Part shown: in pieces, positions 51,052 to 59,806 of the stretch
Position numbering within the stretch: position 1 is the first letter of the stretch
How the letters are laid out: every line of letters begins with the position of its first letter
Assembly (NCBI RefSeq): GCF_014595955.1
Contig: NZ_JABVCF010000018.1
Location: 31,271 to 95,270, forward strand
DNA length: 64,000 nucleotides
Reading direction: 5' to 3'
From: Pseudaminobacter soli (ex Zhang et al. 2022)
GTDB taxonomy: Bacteria; Pseudomonadota; Alphaproteobacteria; Rhizobiales; Rhizobiaceae
The notes under the pieces: generated by a model
Databases searched by the model: none
The model's input: the letters and a program-made list of their open reading frames with translations, nothing else
Told to the model about the DNA's origin: nothing
Translations under genes and position numbers: made by a program

Positions 51052-51169
51052 AACGGCATTCTCCTGCAATTCTCTGGGCCTGAGGGCAACGGCCGCCCGA
51101 GACCGACATGCGGAACCATGCGATGGTTTCCGACGATAGACCTATCATCGGTTGCAACGCCGATCAGCA

Positions 51170-51191
51170 ATGTCCCCCCTTGTTGGGACCA
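51170..51191. promoter_or_regulatory. Island operator, copy 18
   Basis: Left arm ATGTCCCCC, 4-nt spacer, right arm TTGGGACCA. It lies between the MarR stop codon and the VOC gene, 119 nt before the VOC start. The VOC-SDR-SnoaL run is its likely target. Confidence 0.55.
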
Positions 51192-51204
51192 TTGTTCAAT
51201 CGGT

Positions 51205-51828
51205 TTATTCGCTGGGAACGCCGGGCTCTTCCCGCGCCGAATTTTCCGCGTCGGCCGGCGTCAGGCCCGAACTATCGGCGTAACCATAGTCGCGCAGGAC
51301 CGTCTGCCAGTCGCCGTCGTCCGGCAGGACCTCCGCCGAACGGTCGATCAGCTTCCGCATGATGCTGCGGATCATCCGAGAATCCTCAGCCGATAGGCCG
51401 GACATTAAGGCGTTCTCGGCTGCGAACAGCACAGGCACGACCTCGCTGTAGACGACCTCGCCCTTCTTGCTCAGACGCAACACGACGCGCCGGCGGTCGC
51501 TCGGGTCAACCCGGCGCGAGACCAACCGCTTGGCTACGAGTTGGTCCAGCGCGCGGCTGGTGCTGACCTGGTCCATGGCGGTCAACTCTGCCAGCGCCTT
51601 GGCAGACAGCGGGGAATGTGTCCCGAGTATAGCCATCAGCCGCCATCCGACGACCGACAGACCAAAGCGCTCGCTGTACATCTTCTGCAGCGTCAGGCTG
51701 ACCCTGTTGGCCACCACGGTGAAGGCGTGCGGCAGGGATGTTTCAGGGGCAAAGAGGCCGTCCGGAAGGCGATAACGGCTAATCTCCTCGGCGACCGCCG
51801 GGTCCTCCATCTTTTGCGCCTTGGCCAT
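51205..51828 (-). CDS. MarR-family transcriptional regulator
   Basis: 207 residues with the winged helix LSAKALAELTAMDQVSTSRA and wing VSRRVDPSDRRRVVLRLS, whose D-R-R pattern is MarR-typical. The N-terminal 40 residues precede a dimerisation helix (ANRVSLTLQKMYSERFGLSV). MarR proteins are usually repressors released by aromatic ligands. It is divergent from the alpha/beta hydrolase-monooxygenase-CoA ligase operon and upstream of VOC, so it may control one or both. An operator copy lies in the divergent gap at 51966-51987. Confidence 0.92.
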   Translation of the reverse strand: MAKAQKMEDPAVAEEISRYRLPDGLFAPETSLPHAFTVVANRVSLTLQKMYSERFGLSVVGWRLMAILGTHSPLSAKALAELTAMDQVSTSRALDQLVAKRLVSRRVDPSDRRRVVLRLSKKGEVVYSEVVPVLFAAENALMSGLSAEDSRMIRSIMRKLIDRSAEVLPDDGDWQTVLRDYGYADSSGLTPADAENSAREEPGVPSE

Positions 51829-51965
51829 CTTGCCTCCTCGAGCGCCCTGCTGGCTTCGCCGCAGGGATCCTCAATATCAATCTTTGTAGCGGCGCGCGCA
51901 GCGCCGGCAAGCGCCGGCCGATTTGGCGGCGCAGGGTCTAATTGCGTCGATGGCCCTGTGTCCGG

Positions 51966-51987
51966 CTGTAACAGCGGCGGGGGACAG
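51966..51987. promoter_or_regulatory. Island operator, copy 19
   Basis: Left arm CTGTAACAG, 4-nt spacer, right arm GGGGGACAG. It lies between the divergent MarR and alpha/beta hydrolase genes, 102 nt before the latter. Confidence 0.55.
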
Positions 51988-52089
51988 CGCTACCCGATGC
52001 TCGCTCCTACTCCGTTCGCCAGGCGCGGCAAATTCGACGCGAGCGTGGCGGGCAGCCATACCAGCCCAGGCCTGAGGCAAGGAAAGCAC

Positions 52090-53280
52090 ATGACATCTGC
52101 CGGACGGGATCTGCTGGAAGTAGAGTATCGCTGGATTCACCTCCAGTATGAGGAAAAGTCTGCGTTCGTCGAGACCTACGGCTTCGCCGGCAATCAGGGC
52201 GCGGTGAACCTGGAGGGTATCCTGATGGTCCCGAAGGGCCGCCCGTCCTCCACGCTGATGATCTTCATGCATCCGACTTCGACCTTGCAACTGCTTCCGG
52301 TCCCCCGCGCGGCGGTTCTGCATGGGGCTCATGTGCTGTGCGCGGCGAGCCGGTACGCCAAGAACGACGCGGCCCTGATCATGGAGAAGGTGCTGCTGGA
52401 CCTCGGGGCCTATGTCCGGCATGCCAAGGAGGTACTCGGCTACGAGAAGGTGGTGATCGTCGGATGGAGTGGCGGGGGCTCGCTGGCGCTGTTCTACCAG
52501 TCGCAGGCCGAGAACCCGACGATCACCGAGACGCCCGCCGGCGATCCGGTGAACGTGAAGGGCGCAGGGCTCATTCCCGCCGATGCGCTGATCTTCCAGG
52601 CCGCGCATATCTCGCGCGCCCAGTTGCTGGCGGACAGCATCGATCCGTCGGTGCGCAACGAGCACGATCCCGACGATCGCATCCGTGAACTCGACATCTA
52701 CGATCCCGCCAACCCCGATCAGCCGCCATATTCCACCGATTTCCTCGCAAATTACAGGACGGCACAGCTGGCGCGAATCGACCGCATCCGGGACCGGGTG
52801 CTGGAAACGCTCGACACGCTGCGCCGTCGCAACACGGGCGAGATGGAGCGTGGTTTCGTCACCCACCGCACATTCGCCGATCCGCGCTTCATCGACCCCT
52901 CCGTCGACCCCAACGACCGGCGGCCGCGTTGGTCCTATCTTGGCAATCCGGAGACGGTGAACACGGGGCCGGTCGCGCTCGGCCGGTTCTCCACCTTGCG
53001 CTCGTGGCTGTCGCAGTGGTCGATCAGGGACTCGCGAGCCGATGGCGTCGCCTGCGCGGCCCATATCCGTGTGCCGTTTCTCGCCATCGAGAACAGTGCG
53101 GACGACGCCGCGCCGCAGCCGCATACCGGCATGATCTACCGGGCGGCGGCAAGCGCGGACAAGACCTTCCGTGTCATCAAGGGCGCGACGCACTACTATG
53201 CCGGACAGCCGGCGCACCTCGCCGAGGCCATCGAATTGCAGCGCAACTGGCTGGCCGCGCGCGGCCTTCTGGAATCATAA
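52090..53280 (+). CDS. Alpha/beta hydrolase
   Basis: 396 residues. The nucleophile elbow is IVGWSGGGSLA, with serine as the likely nucleophile. The catalytic histidine is probably in VIKGATHYYAGQP near the C-terminus. The N-terminus has no signal peptide. It is longer than meta-cleavage hydrolases (about 280) and carries an inserted region of about 120 residues between the elbow and the last strand. It heads an operon with the FAD monooxygenase (15 nt gap) and CoA ligase; it may cleave a ring-fission product or an ester. Confidence 0.87.
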   Translation: MTSAGRDLLEVEYRWIHLQYEEKSAFVETYGFAGNQGAVNLEGILMVPKGRPSSTLMIFMHPTSTLQLLPVPRAAVLHGAHVLCAASRYAKNDAALIMEKVLLDLGAYVRHAKEVLGYEKVVIVGWSGGGSLALFYQSQAENPTITETPAGDPVNVKGAGLIPADALIFQAAHISRAQLLADSIDPSVRNEHDPDDRIRELDIYDPANPDQPPYSTDFLANYRTAQLARIDRIRDRVLETLDTLRRRNTGEMERGFVTHRTFADPRFIDPSVDPNDRRPRWSYLGNPETVNTGPVALGRFSTLRSWLSQWSIRDSRADGVACAAHIRVPFLAIENSADDAAPQPHTGMIYRAAASADKTFRVIKGATHYYAGQPAHLAEAIELQRNWLAARGLLES

Positions 53281-53295
53281 GCCGGGGACACCATC

Positions 53296-55107
53296 ATGAG
53301 CGAACGTCGCGTGCCGGTGCTGATCGTGGGCGGCGGCGGATGCGGCCTGTCGTCGTCGATCGCCCTCTCCGAGTTAGGTACCGAATCCCTGCTCGTGGAG
53401 CGGCACCCCTCTCCCGGGCGGTTGCCCAAGGCGCGCTACCTCAACCAGCGCACGATGGAGGTGTTCCGCCAGATCGGCATCGCCGACGCGGTCTACAGCC
53501 GCTCGATGCCGCTCAAATACATCTCGAAGATCCGCTGGTGCACCAGCCTCGCCGGCGACGGGCCGCTCGACCGCCGCACCTTCTATGCCATCGACTCCTT
53601 CGGTGGCGGACCACTCACCGCCTACGCGGCCGACAGTCCCTGTGAGAGCACCCTCTATCCGCAGGTCAGGCTGGAGCCGCTGCTGCGCGCTGAAGCCGAG
53701 GCGCGCAACCCTGACGGCCTGCTCTACAACCATGAACTGGTGACGCTGGACCAGGACCGAGGCGCCGTGCGCGCCCGCATCCGCAATCGCGCGACCGGTG
53801 ACGAGCAGACGGTCGTCGCCGACTACGCGATCGCCGCGGATGGTGGACGGACCGTCGGCCCGATCGTGGGCAGCCGATTCACCGGCGCGACCAATCTCGC
53901 CGAGATGGTCACCGTCTATTTTCGCGCCGACCTATCGCAATGGTGGGACGACGACCATGCGATGACCACCTGGTTCGTCAACCCGGAAGGCGGCTCCTGG
54001 AGCAGCGGCGTCCTCGGCAAGCTCGGGCCGACGAGGTTCGACCGCCATTCGGAAGAGTGGATGTTCCATTTCAGCTTTCGGCCGGACGATCCCGCCCGCT
54101 TCGACGAAGCCTCGCTGCTGCCGCGCATGCGCGAGTTGCTGAAGCTGCCGGACCTGCAGCCGGACATCATCGGCATCGGCCACTGGACCGTCGAAGGGGT
54201 GCTGGCCGACCGCTATCGCTTCGGCCGCGTCTTCCTGGCAGGTGACGCGGCGCACCGGCATCCGCCGACCACGGGGCTCGGTTTGAATTCGGCGGTACAG
54301 GATGCGCATAATCTTGCCTGGAAGCTCAGCGCGGTGCTGAAGGGCCAGGCTTCCGACGGCCTGCTCGACAGTTATGAGACGGAGCGCCGATCGGTTGCTG
54401 ACCGCAACGTCAAATGGGCGCTGCTCACCTTTCAGAACCATCAGCTCACTGACGTCGGCATTGGCCTGGTGCGTGGTGACGGCGAAGTCAGCCGGCGTAA
54501 TTTCGCGGCATTCTTCGCCGACGATGACGAGGGGCGCACCCGGCGCGCACGGCTCCACCAGGTGATCGGGGTGCAGCGCATGGAATGGCAGGCGCATGAT
54601 CTCGAAATCGGCTTCTACTACGATCAGGGCGCCGTGTTTCCGGACGGCACCTTTCCGCCGGAGCGCGACCCGATGGGCGGACGCTATGTCCCTACCACCA
54701 GGCCCGGACATCGCCTGCCGCACGCCTGGCTCGATCGCGACGGACGGCGCCTTTCCACGCTCGACCTCATCGGTGCCGGTGCGTTCGTGCTGATCACGGG
54801 CGCTGGCGGCGACGGCTGGCGCGAGGCGGCAATGGCGGTCGCTGCGCGTAGCGGCCTGACGCTGAAGGTGGTTTCGGTCGGCGACGGCTGCGACTACGTC
54901 GACGCAGAACGCGCTTGGCTGCGGCTCCGCGAGGTCAATGAGGACGGTGCCATCCTTGTGCGGCCGGACAACCATGTTGGCTGGCGCTCGTTCTCGGCGC
55001 AGGCCGATCCGGTCGCTGTGCTGAACGATGCGCTGGGCAAGATCCTATCACGGCCTGCGGCCGGTCGAAATGCTGCAGCGTGGAGCGCCAGTTTGGCGGT
55101 GGCCTGA
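53296..55107 (+). CDS. FAD-dependent aromatic monooxygenase (PheA/TfdB family)
   Basis: 603 residues of the group A flavin hydroxylase type. VLIVGGGGCGLSSSIAL at the N-terminus binds FAD. The conserved GRVFLAGDAAHRHPPTTGLG near 310-330 and NSAVQDAHNLAWKLSAVL follow. A thioredoxin-like C-terminal part (about 470-603) is as in phenol hydroxylases. Members add a hydroxyl ortho to a phenol. In this operon it would supply a catechol or hydroquinone to the VOC dioxygenase. It overlaps nothing and ends 4 nt before the CoA ligase start. Confidence 0.93.
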   Translation: MSERRVPVLIVGGGGCGLSSSIALSELGTESLLVERHPSPGRLPKARYLNQRTMEVFRQIGIADAVYSRSMPLKYISKIRWCTSLAGDGPLDRRTFYAIDSFGGGPLTAYAADSPCESTLYPQVRLEPLLRAEAEARNPDGLLYNHELVTLDQDRGAVRARIRNRATGDEQTVVADYAIAADGGRTVGPIVGSRFTGATNLAEMVTVYFRADLSQWWDDDHAMTTWFVNPEGGSWSSGVLGKLGPTRFDRHSEEWMFHFSFRPDDPARFDEASLLPRMRELLKLPDLQPDIIGIGHWTVEGVLADRYRFGRVFLAGDAAHRHPPTTGLGLNSAVQDAHNLAWKLSAVLKGQASDGLLDSYETERRSVADRNVKWALLTFQNHQLTDVGIGLVRGDGEVSRRNFAAFFADDDEGRTRRARLHQVIGVQRMEWQAHDLEIGFYYDQGAVFPDGTFPPERDPMGGRYVPTTRPGHRLPHAWLDRDGRRLSTLDLIGAGAFVLITGAGGDGWREAAMAVAARSGLTLKVVSVGDGCDYVDAERAWLRLREVNEDGAILVRPDNHVGWRSFSAQADPVAVLNDALGKILSRPAAGRNAAAWSASLAVA

Positions 55108-55111
55108 CCCG

Positions 55112-56626
55112 ATGAACAACTATTTCCTCCTCGACCAGGCGGCGCGACGCTTTCCCGACCATGGCGCGGTGTTCCGAGGTTCGGACCAACTGCTGACATT
55201 CGCGGAGTTGCGCTCGCGCGCACTGAGGCTTGCGGCCGGCCTGCGTGCCGTCGGTCGTCCGGGCGACCGCGTTGCGCTGGCCAGCGAGAACTGTCCGGAA
55301 TATGTCGAGCTGTTCTTCGGCAGCTGGGCAGCTAACATGGCCGTAGCGCCGGTGAATGCCAAGCTGCACCCCAAGGAGATGGTGCAGATACTCGAGGACT
55401 CTGGCGCTAGCGTCGCCTTTGTGTCGGCGAAGATCATCGATGCGCTTGCCGATGCGGCGAAGGGCTCGCCTGCCGAAGCCTGCCGGCTGGTGAGGATCGG
55501 CGGCGCGGACTATGCCGCCATGGTTGGAGAAGAGTGGAAGGGCCCCATCGGATCGGATCCCGCCGAACTCGCCTGGCTTTTCTTCACCTCCGGCACGACC
55601 GGCCGATCTAAAGGTGCGATGCTGTCGCACCGCAACCTCAACGCCTGCACCTTTGCGCATCTTGCCGACATGGAGCCGGTCGATGAGAACTCTTCGCTGC
55701 TGCATGCCGCGCCGATGTCGCACGGCTCCGGGCTCTACATCCCTGCATACATCGCCCGCGCGGCACGCCAGGTGGTGCCGGCAAGCGGCGCCTATGATCC
55801 GGCGGAGTTCCTGGCGCTTTGCGAGTCGCATCCCGGCGTCGGCGCCTTTCTCGCACCGACCATGGTGCAGCGGTTGCGGCTCCAGGCCGAGAGCAGTGGC
55901 GCCCGGCCGCGCAATCTGCGCTCCATCATCTATGGCGGCGCGCCGATGTATGTCGAGGAACTGCGCAAGTCGATCGCCGTCTTCGGCCAGGTGTTCATCC
56001 AGATCTACGGCCAGGGCGAAGCCCCTATGACCATCACCGGGCTGCGCCGCGCCGACCACGCCGGCGACAATGCCGATGTGCTGGGCTCCGGCGGCTATCC
56101 GCGCCTCGGCGTCGAGGTAGCAGTGGTCGGCGAGGACGGCGCCCCGCTCCCGGTCGGCGAGGTCGGCGAGATCGTCTGTCGCGGCGACATCGTCATGTCC
56201 GGCTACTGGAACAACCCGAAGGCGACGGCGGATGCCCTCAAGGACGGCTGGCTGTTCACCGGCGACATGGGCTCGTTCGACAAAAAGGGTCTTTTGACGC
56301 TGCGCGACCGCTCCAAGGACGTGGTGATCAGCGGCGGTTCCAACGTCTATCCGCGCGAGGTCGAGGAGGTCCTGCTGCGGCATGCCGACGTCGCCGAGGT
56401 CTGCGTCGTCGGCCAGCCTCATCCCGAATGGGGCGAGATCGTCGTGGCGGTGATCGTGTTGCGTGACGACAGGCAGCCGACGCCGGCCGAGCTCGACGCC
56501 TTCTGCAACGAGAACATCGCCCGCTTCAAACGGCCGAAGCGCTATCTCTTCGTCGACGCGCTGCCCAAGAGCAACTACGGCAAGGTGCTGAAACGCGAAT
56601 TGCGGCAGCAACTCGACTCGCTGTGA
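55112..56626 (+). CDS. Acyl-CoA synthetase (ANL/AMP-binding superfamily)
   Basis: 504 residues with ATP-binding SGTTGRSKGAMLSHRN, the loop IYGQGEAP, the adenylate motif FTGDMGSFDKKGLLTLRDRSKD and the catalytic-lysine segment PKSNYGKVLKREL at the C-terminus. It activates a carboxylic acid to its CoA thioester through an acyl-AMP. It starts 4 nt after the monooxygenase stop codon and is third in the hydrolase-monooxygenase-ligase operon. The substrate may be an aromatic or alkyl acid. Confidence 0.93.
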   Translation: MNNYFLLDQAARRFPDHGAVFRGSDQLLTFAELRSRALRLAAGLRAVGRPGDRVALASENCPEYVELFFGSWAANMAVAPVNAKLHPKEMVQILEDSGASVAFVSAKIIDALADAAKGSPAEACRLVRIGGADYAAMVGEEWKGPIGSDPAELAWLFFTSGTTGRSKGAMLSHRNLNACTFAHLADMEPVDENSSLLHAAPMSHGSGLYIPAYIARAARQVVPASGAYDPAEFLALCESHPGVGAFLAPTMVQRLRLQAESSGARPRNLRSIIYGGAPMYVEELRKSIAVFGQVFIQIYGQGEAPMTITGLRRADHAGDNADVLGSGGYPRLGVEVAVVGEDGAPLPVGEVGEIVCRGDIVMSGYWNNPKATADALKDGWLFTGDMGSFDKKGLLTLRDRSKDVVISGGSNVYPREVEEVLLRHADVAEVCVVGQPHPEWGEIVVAVIVLRDDRQPTPAELDAFCNENIARFKRPKRYLFVDALPKSNYGKVLKRELRQQLDSL

Positions 56627-56702
56627 GAGTGAACGAGGCGGCCAGCCCATAGCGGGCGTGTTTGCCTCCCAAGCTTGCTACGCATCGGCCGGGCAGATCG
56701 GC

Positions 56703-56731
56703 CGGCAACGCGACTCTGTGAGGCGTTGCCG
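56703..56731. terminator. Hairpin between convergent genes
   Basis: CGGCAACGC and GCGTTGCCG pair around an 11-nt loop. It lies between the CoA ligase stop and the E1 stop; a second stem GACGGA/TCCGTC abuts it. Confidence 0.5.
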
Positions 56732-56745
56732 ACGGATCTCGTCCG

Positions 56746-59136
56746 TCAGACCGCCCGAAGGTGGCGGATCGGCCGTCCCGCCGTGACTGCCTGGGCGGCA
56801 GCGGCTATGCCTTGCGCATCGAGGCTGTAGTGCCGGTAAAGGTCGGCGATGGTGCCGGTCTGCCCGAAATGCTCGACGCCGAGCGCCCGCGTCCTGTGGC
56901 CGTGCACGCCGCCGAGCCAGGACAGCGTCGCCGGATGACCGTCGACCACGGTCACCAGCCCACAATTGTTCGGCATTGCAGCGAGCAGCCGCTCGACATG
57001 GCTGCGGGCATGCACCAGGCCGCGCTCGCGGGCGCGCTGCGCAGCGCTCCATCCCGCCTGCAGTCGGTCGGCGGAGGTCACGGCAAGCAGCCCGACGTCG
57101 CGCCGGTCCTCCGCTATCAGCCCGACCGCCTCCACCGCTTCCGGCGCGACGGCGCCCATATAGGCGACGACGATCTGCGCATTCGGTCCCGGCCGGCGCA
57201 TCCAGTAGGCGCCGCTGATCATGTCGCCGGCCAGGTGATCGTCGATCTCGCGCTTCGGCTGGCCGATCGACCGCGTCGAGAGGCGGAGATAGACGGCGCC
57301 GCCGAGCGCGTCGCGGAGCCAGTTGACCTCGTCGGGCTCGGCCGCCCCGTCGCGCTGGATGTAGTCGAAGGCGAAGCGCAGGATGATGGCAAGCTCGTCG
57401 ACGAAGGCTGGCTCGAAGCTCGCGAGACCGTCCTGCGCCATGCCGATCAGCGGGGTCGCGATCGACTGGTGGGCGCCGCCTTCCGGCGCCAGCGTCACTC
57501 CTGACGGGGTGGCTGCGAGGATGAAGCGCGCATCCTGGTAGCAGGCGTAGTTCAGCGCATCGAGACCGCGTTCGATAAAGGGATCGTAGAGGGTTCCGAC
57601 GGGCAGCAGTCGTTCGCCGAAGATCGAATGCGAAAGGCCGAGCGCCGAGAGCATGATGAACAGGTTCATCTCGGCGATGCCGAGTTCCATGTGCTGGCCC
57701 TTCGGCGAGAACTCCCAGTTGAAGGTCGAGGGTATGCGCTCGCGCCGAAACAGGTCCGCCATCTCCTTGCGCGCGAACAGCCCTCGGCGGTTGACCCAGG
57801 GGCCTAGGTTGGTCGAGACCGTCACGTCGGGGGACGTGGTGACGATGCGATGGGCGAAGTCGTCCTCCAACTTGCCGATCTCGTGCATGAGCAGGCCAAA
57901 ACCCTGCTGCGTCGACATCGAGGCCTGTGGGGTGAAGTCGAGCCGAGGCGGTACAGTTATGGCAGGTGCGTCGTAGCGGCGGCGACCCTGGGCGGCGAAT
58001 GGCACTGCGCCGAGAAAGGCGGCGATCTCCGCCTCGGTGGGGCGAAGTCCTTCGAACGGTTCCCATTCGTGCCCGGCGCGTACGCCCATCCGCTCGCGCA
58101 GGCCGTCGACCTGGGCCGGGGTCATCAGGCCGGCGTGATTGTCCTTGTGGCCGGCGAGCGGCAGGCCGAAGCCCTTGATCGTGTAGGCGATGAAGCAGAC
58201 CGGCCGGTCGTGCCGGCGAGCCGCCTCGAATGCTTCCAGCAAGGTCGGCAGATCGTGGCCGGCGAGATTGGTCATCAGGCGCGCTAGCTCGTCGTCCGAC
58301 CGCTTCTCGATCAGCCGCGAGAAAGGACCCTGGTCACCCAGATCGTCGAGCAGGCGCTTGCGCCAAGCGGCGCCACCCTGGAACGTCAGCGCGGAATAAA
58401 GCTGGTTTGGGCAACTGTCGATCCAGTCGCGCAGGCGCTCGCCGGCGGGCTCGGCGAAGGCCTCCTGGAGCAGCGAGCCGTATTTCAGGATGACGACGTC
58501 CCAGCCGAAATTGCGGAACATCGTCTCGAAGCGCTCCCACAGGCCTTCGCGCACGACGGCGTCGAGGCTCTGCCGATTGTAGTCCACCACCCACCAGGTG
58601 TTGCGCAAGCCGTGCTTCCAGCCTTCGAGCAGCGCCTCGAAGATGTTGCCTTCGTCCATTTCGGCGTCGCCGATCAGCGCCACCATGCGGCCCTCCGGGC
58701 GTTCCCTGCCCAGATCCTTAGCGCGCAGATAGTCCTGCACGAGTGAGGAAAACAGCGTCTGCGCGACGCCGAGTCCGACCGAGCCGGTGGAGAAGTCGAC
58801 GTCGTCCACGTCCTTGGTGCGCGAGGGATAGGATTGCGCACCCTTGTAGCCGCGGAAGGCTTCCAGCTTATCGCGCGTCTGATTGCCGAGCAGATACTGG
58901 ATGGCGTGGAAGATCGGACTGGCATGGGGCTTGACCGCCACCCGGTCCTCCGGCCTGAGAACGGCGAAGTAGAGGGCGGTCATGATGGTGGCGAGCGAGG
59001 CCGAGGAGGCCTGATGACCGCCGACCTTCAAGCCGTCCTCATTCGGGCGCAGATGGTTGGCGTTGTGGATCATCCACGTCGATAGCCAGAGCACCTTCCT
59101 TTCGAGCTCGGCGAGATAGTCAAGCCGCGTGTCCAT
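56746..59136 (-). CDS. 2-oxoacid dehydrogenase E1 (homodimeric pyruvate-dehydrogenase type, MdeB-like)
   Basis: 796 residues, similar to the AceE/transketolase fold. The TPP motif is visible as GDAEMDEGNIFEALLEGWKH followed by WWVVDYNRQSLD. The N-terminal KVGGHQASSASLATIM and a GLPLAGHKDNH segment are also family-typical. It decarboxylates an oxoacid, probably pyruvate or 2-oxobutyrate. No E2 or E3 gene is nearby. It is divergent from an Lrp-type regulator, the arrangement of Pseudomonas mdeB and mdeR, and lacks an operator copy. Confidence 0.9.
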   Translation of the reverse strand: MDTRLDYLAELERKVLWLSTWMIHNANHLRPNEDGLKVGGHQASSASLATIMTALYFAVLRPEDRVAVKPHASPIFHAIQYLLGNQTRDKLEAFRGYKGAQSYPSRTKDVDDVDFSTGSVGLGVAQTLFSSLVQDYLRAKDLGRERPEGRMVALIGDAEMDEGNIFEALLEGWKHGLRNTWWVVDYNRQSLDAVVREGLWERFETMFRNFGWDVVILKYGSLLQEAFAEPAGERLRDWIDSCPNQLYSALTFQGGAAWRKRLLDDLGDQGPFSRLIEKRSDDELARLMTNLAGHDLPTLLEAFEAARRHDRPVCFIAYTIKGFGLPLAGHKDNHAGLMTPAQVDGLRERMGVRAGHEWEPFEGLRPTEAEIAAFLGAVPFAAQGRRRYDAPAITVPPRLDFTPQASMSTQQGFGLLMHEIGKLEDDFAHRIVTTSPDVTVSTNLGPWVNRRGLFARKEMADLFRRERIPSTFNWEFSPKGQHMELGIAEMNLFIMLSALGLSHSIFGERLLPVGTLYDPFIERGLDALNYACYQDARFILAATPSGVTLAPEGGAHQSIATPLIGMAQDGLASFEPAFVDELAIILRFAFDYIQRDGAAEPDEVNWLRDALGGAVYLRLSTRSIGQPKREIDDHLAGDMISGAYWMRRPGPNAQIVVAYMGAVAPEAVEAVGLIAEDRRDVGLLAVTSADRLQAGWSAAQRARERGLVHARSHVERLLAAMPNNCGLVTVVDGHPATLSWLGGVHGHRTRALGVEHFGQTGTIADLYRHYSLDAQGIAAAAQAVTAGRPIRHLRAV

Positions 59137-59269
59137 GATCCTCCACTTCCCCTACGTCACGATGACAAAGAACATAGTGGCAAGCTGGCGGCGCTTGTGG
59201 CTATTATCGGGATTCTAAAGGGACTATGTTAGCTCAGTTAGCCAATATCCGCGAAAAGTCAGGTTCATC

Positions 59270-59746
59270 ATGCCAAAATCGGAAATCGACGAGATCGACC
59301 GGAAGCTGCTCGTAGCGCTGCAGCAGGACGCCCGGCTCACGACTGACCAACTCGGCCACAAGGCCGGCCTCTCGGCGTCGCCCTGCGCCCGTCGCGTGCG
59401 GATGCTGGAGGCAGCCGGTGTCATCAAAGGCTATGTCGCGGTGGTCGACCAGACCAAGGTGGGGTTGCCGATAAGCGTGTTCGCCTCGATCAAGCTGGAA
59501 CGCCAGCGGGAGGAGGAACTCGACCGGTTCGCCGCGGCGGTGGCGCGGTGGCCCGAGATCGTAGACTGCTATCTCATGACCGGACAGCGCGATTATCTGC
59601 TGCGTATCGTAGTAAAAGACCTGCCGGCTTACGAAGCCTTCCTCAAGCAGAAGCTCACGCGACTTGAAGGCGTCGCCTCGATCGAATCGAGCTTCGCGCT
59701 CGGCCAGGTCAAGCAGTCCACCGTCCTGCCCATGCTGGATCACTGA
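59270..59746 (+). CDS. Lrp/AsnC-family transcriptional regulator
   Basis: 158 residues with the N-terminal helix-turn-helix (IDRKLLVALQQDARLTTDQLG, then HKAGLSASPCARRVRMLEAAG) and a C-terminal ligand-binding RAM domain (about 70-150). It is divergent from the E1 gene with a 133-nt gap and probably activates it in response to an amino acid, as MdeR does for methionine catabolism. That target is inference. Confidence 0.93.
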   Translation: MPKSEIDEIDRKLLVALQQDARLTTDQLGHKAGLSASPCARRVRMLEAAGVIKGYVAVVDQTKVGLPISVFASIKLERQREEELDRFAAAVARWPEIVDCYLMTGQRDYLLRIVVKDLPAYEAFLKQKLTRLEGVASIESSFALGQVKQSTVLPMLDH

Positions 59747-59806
59747 TCCATTGGGGAACGGCTTGCGGCATGGTTGAGCGTACGCTGTGCGTCGCCGACC
59801 AAACGA

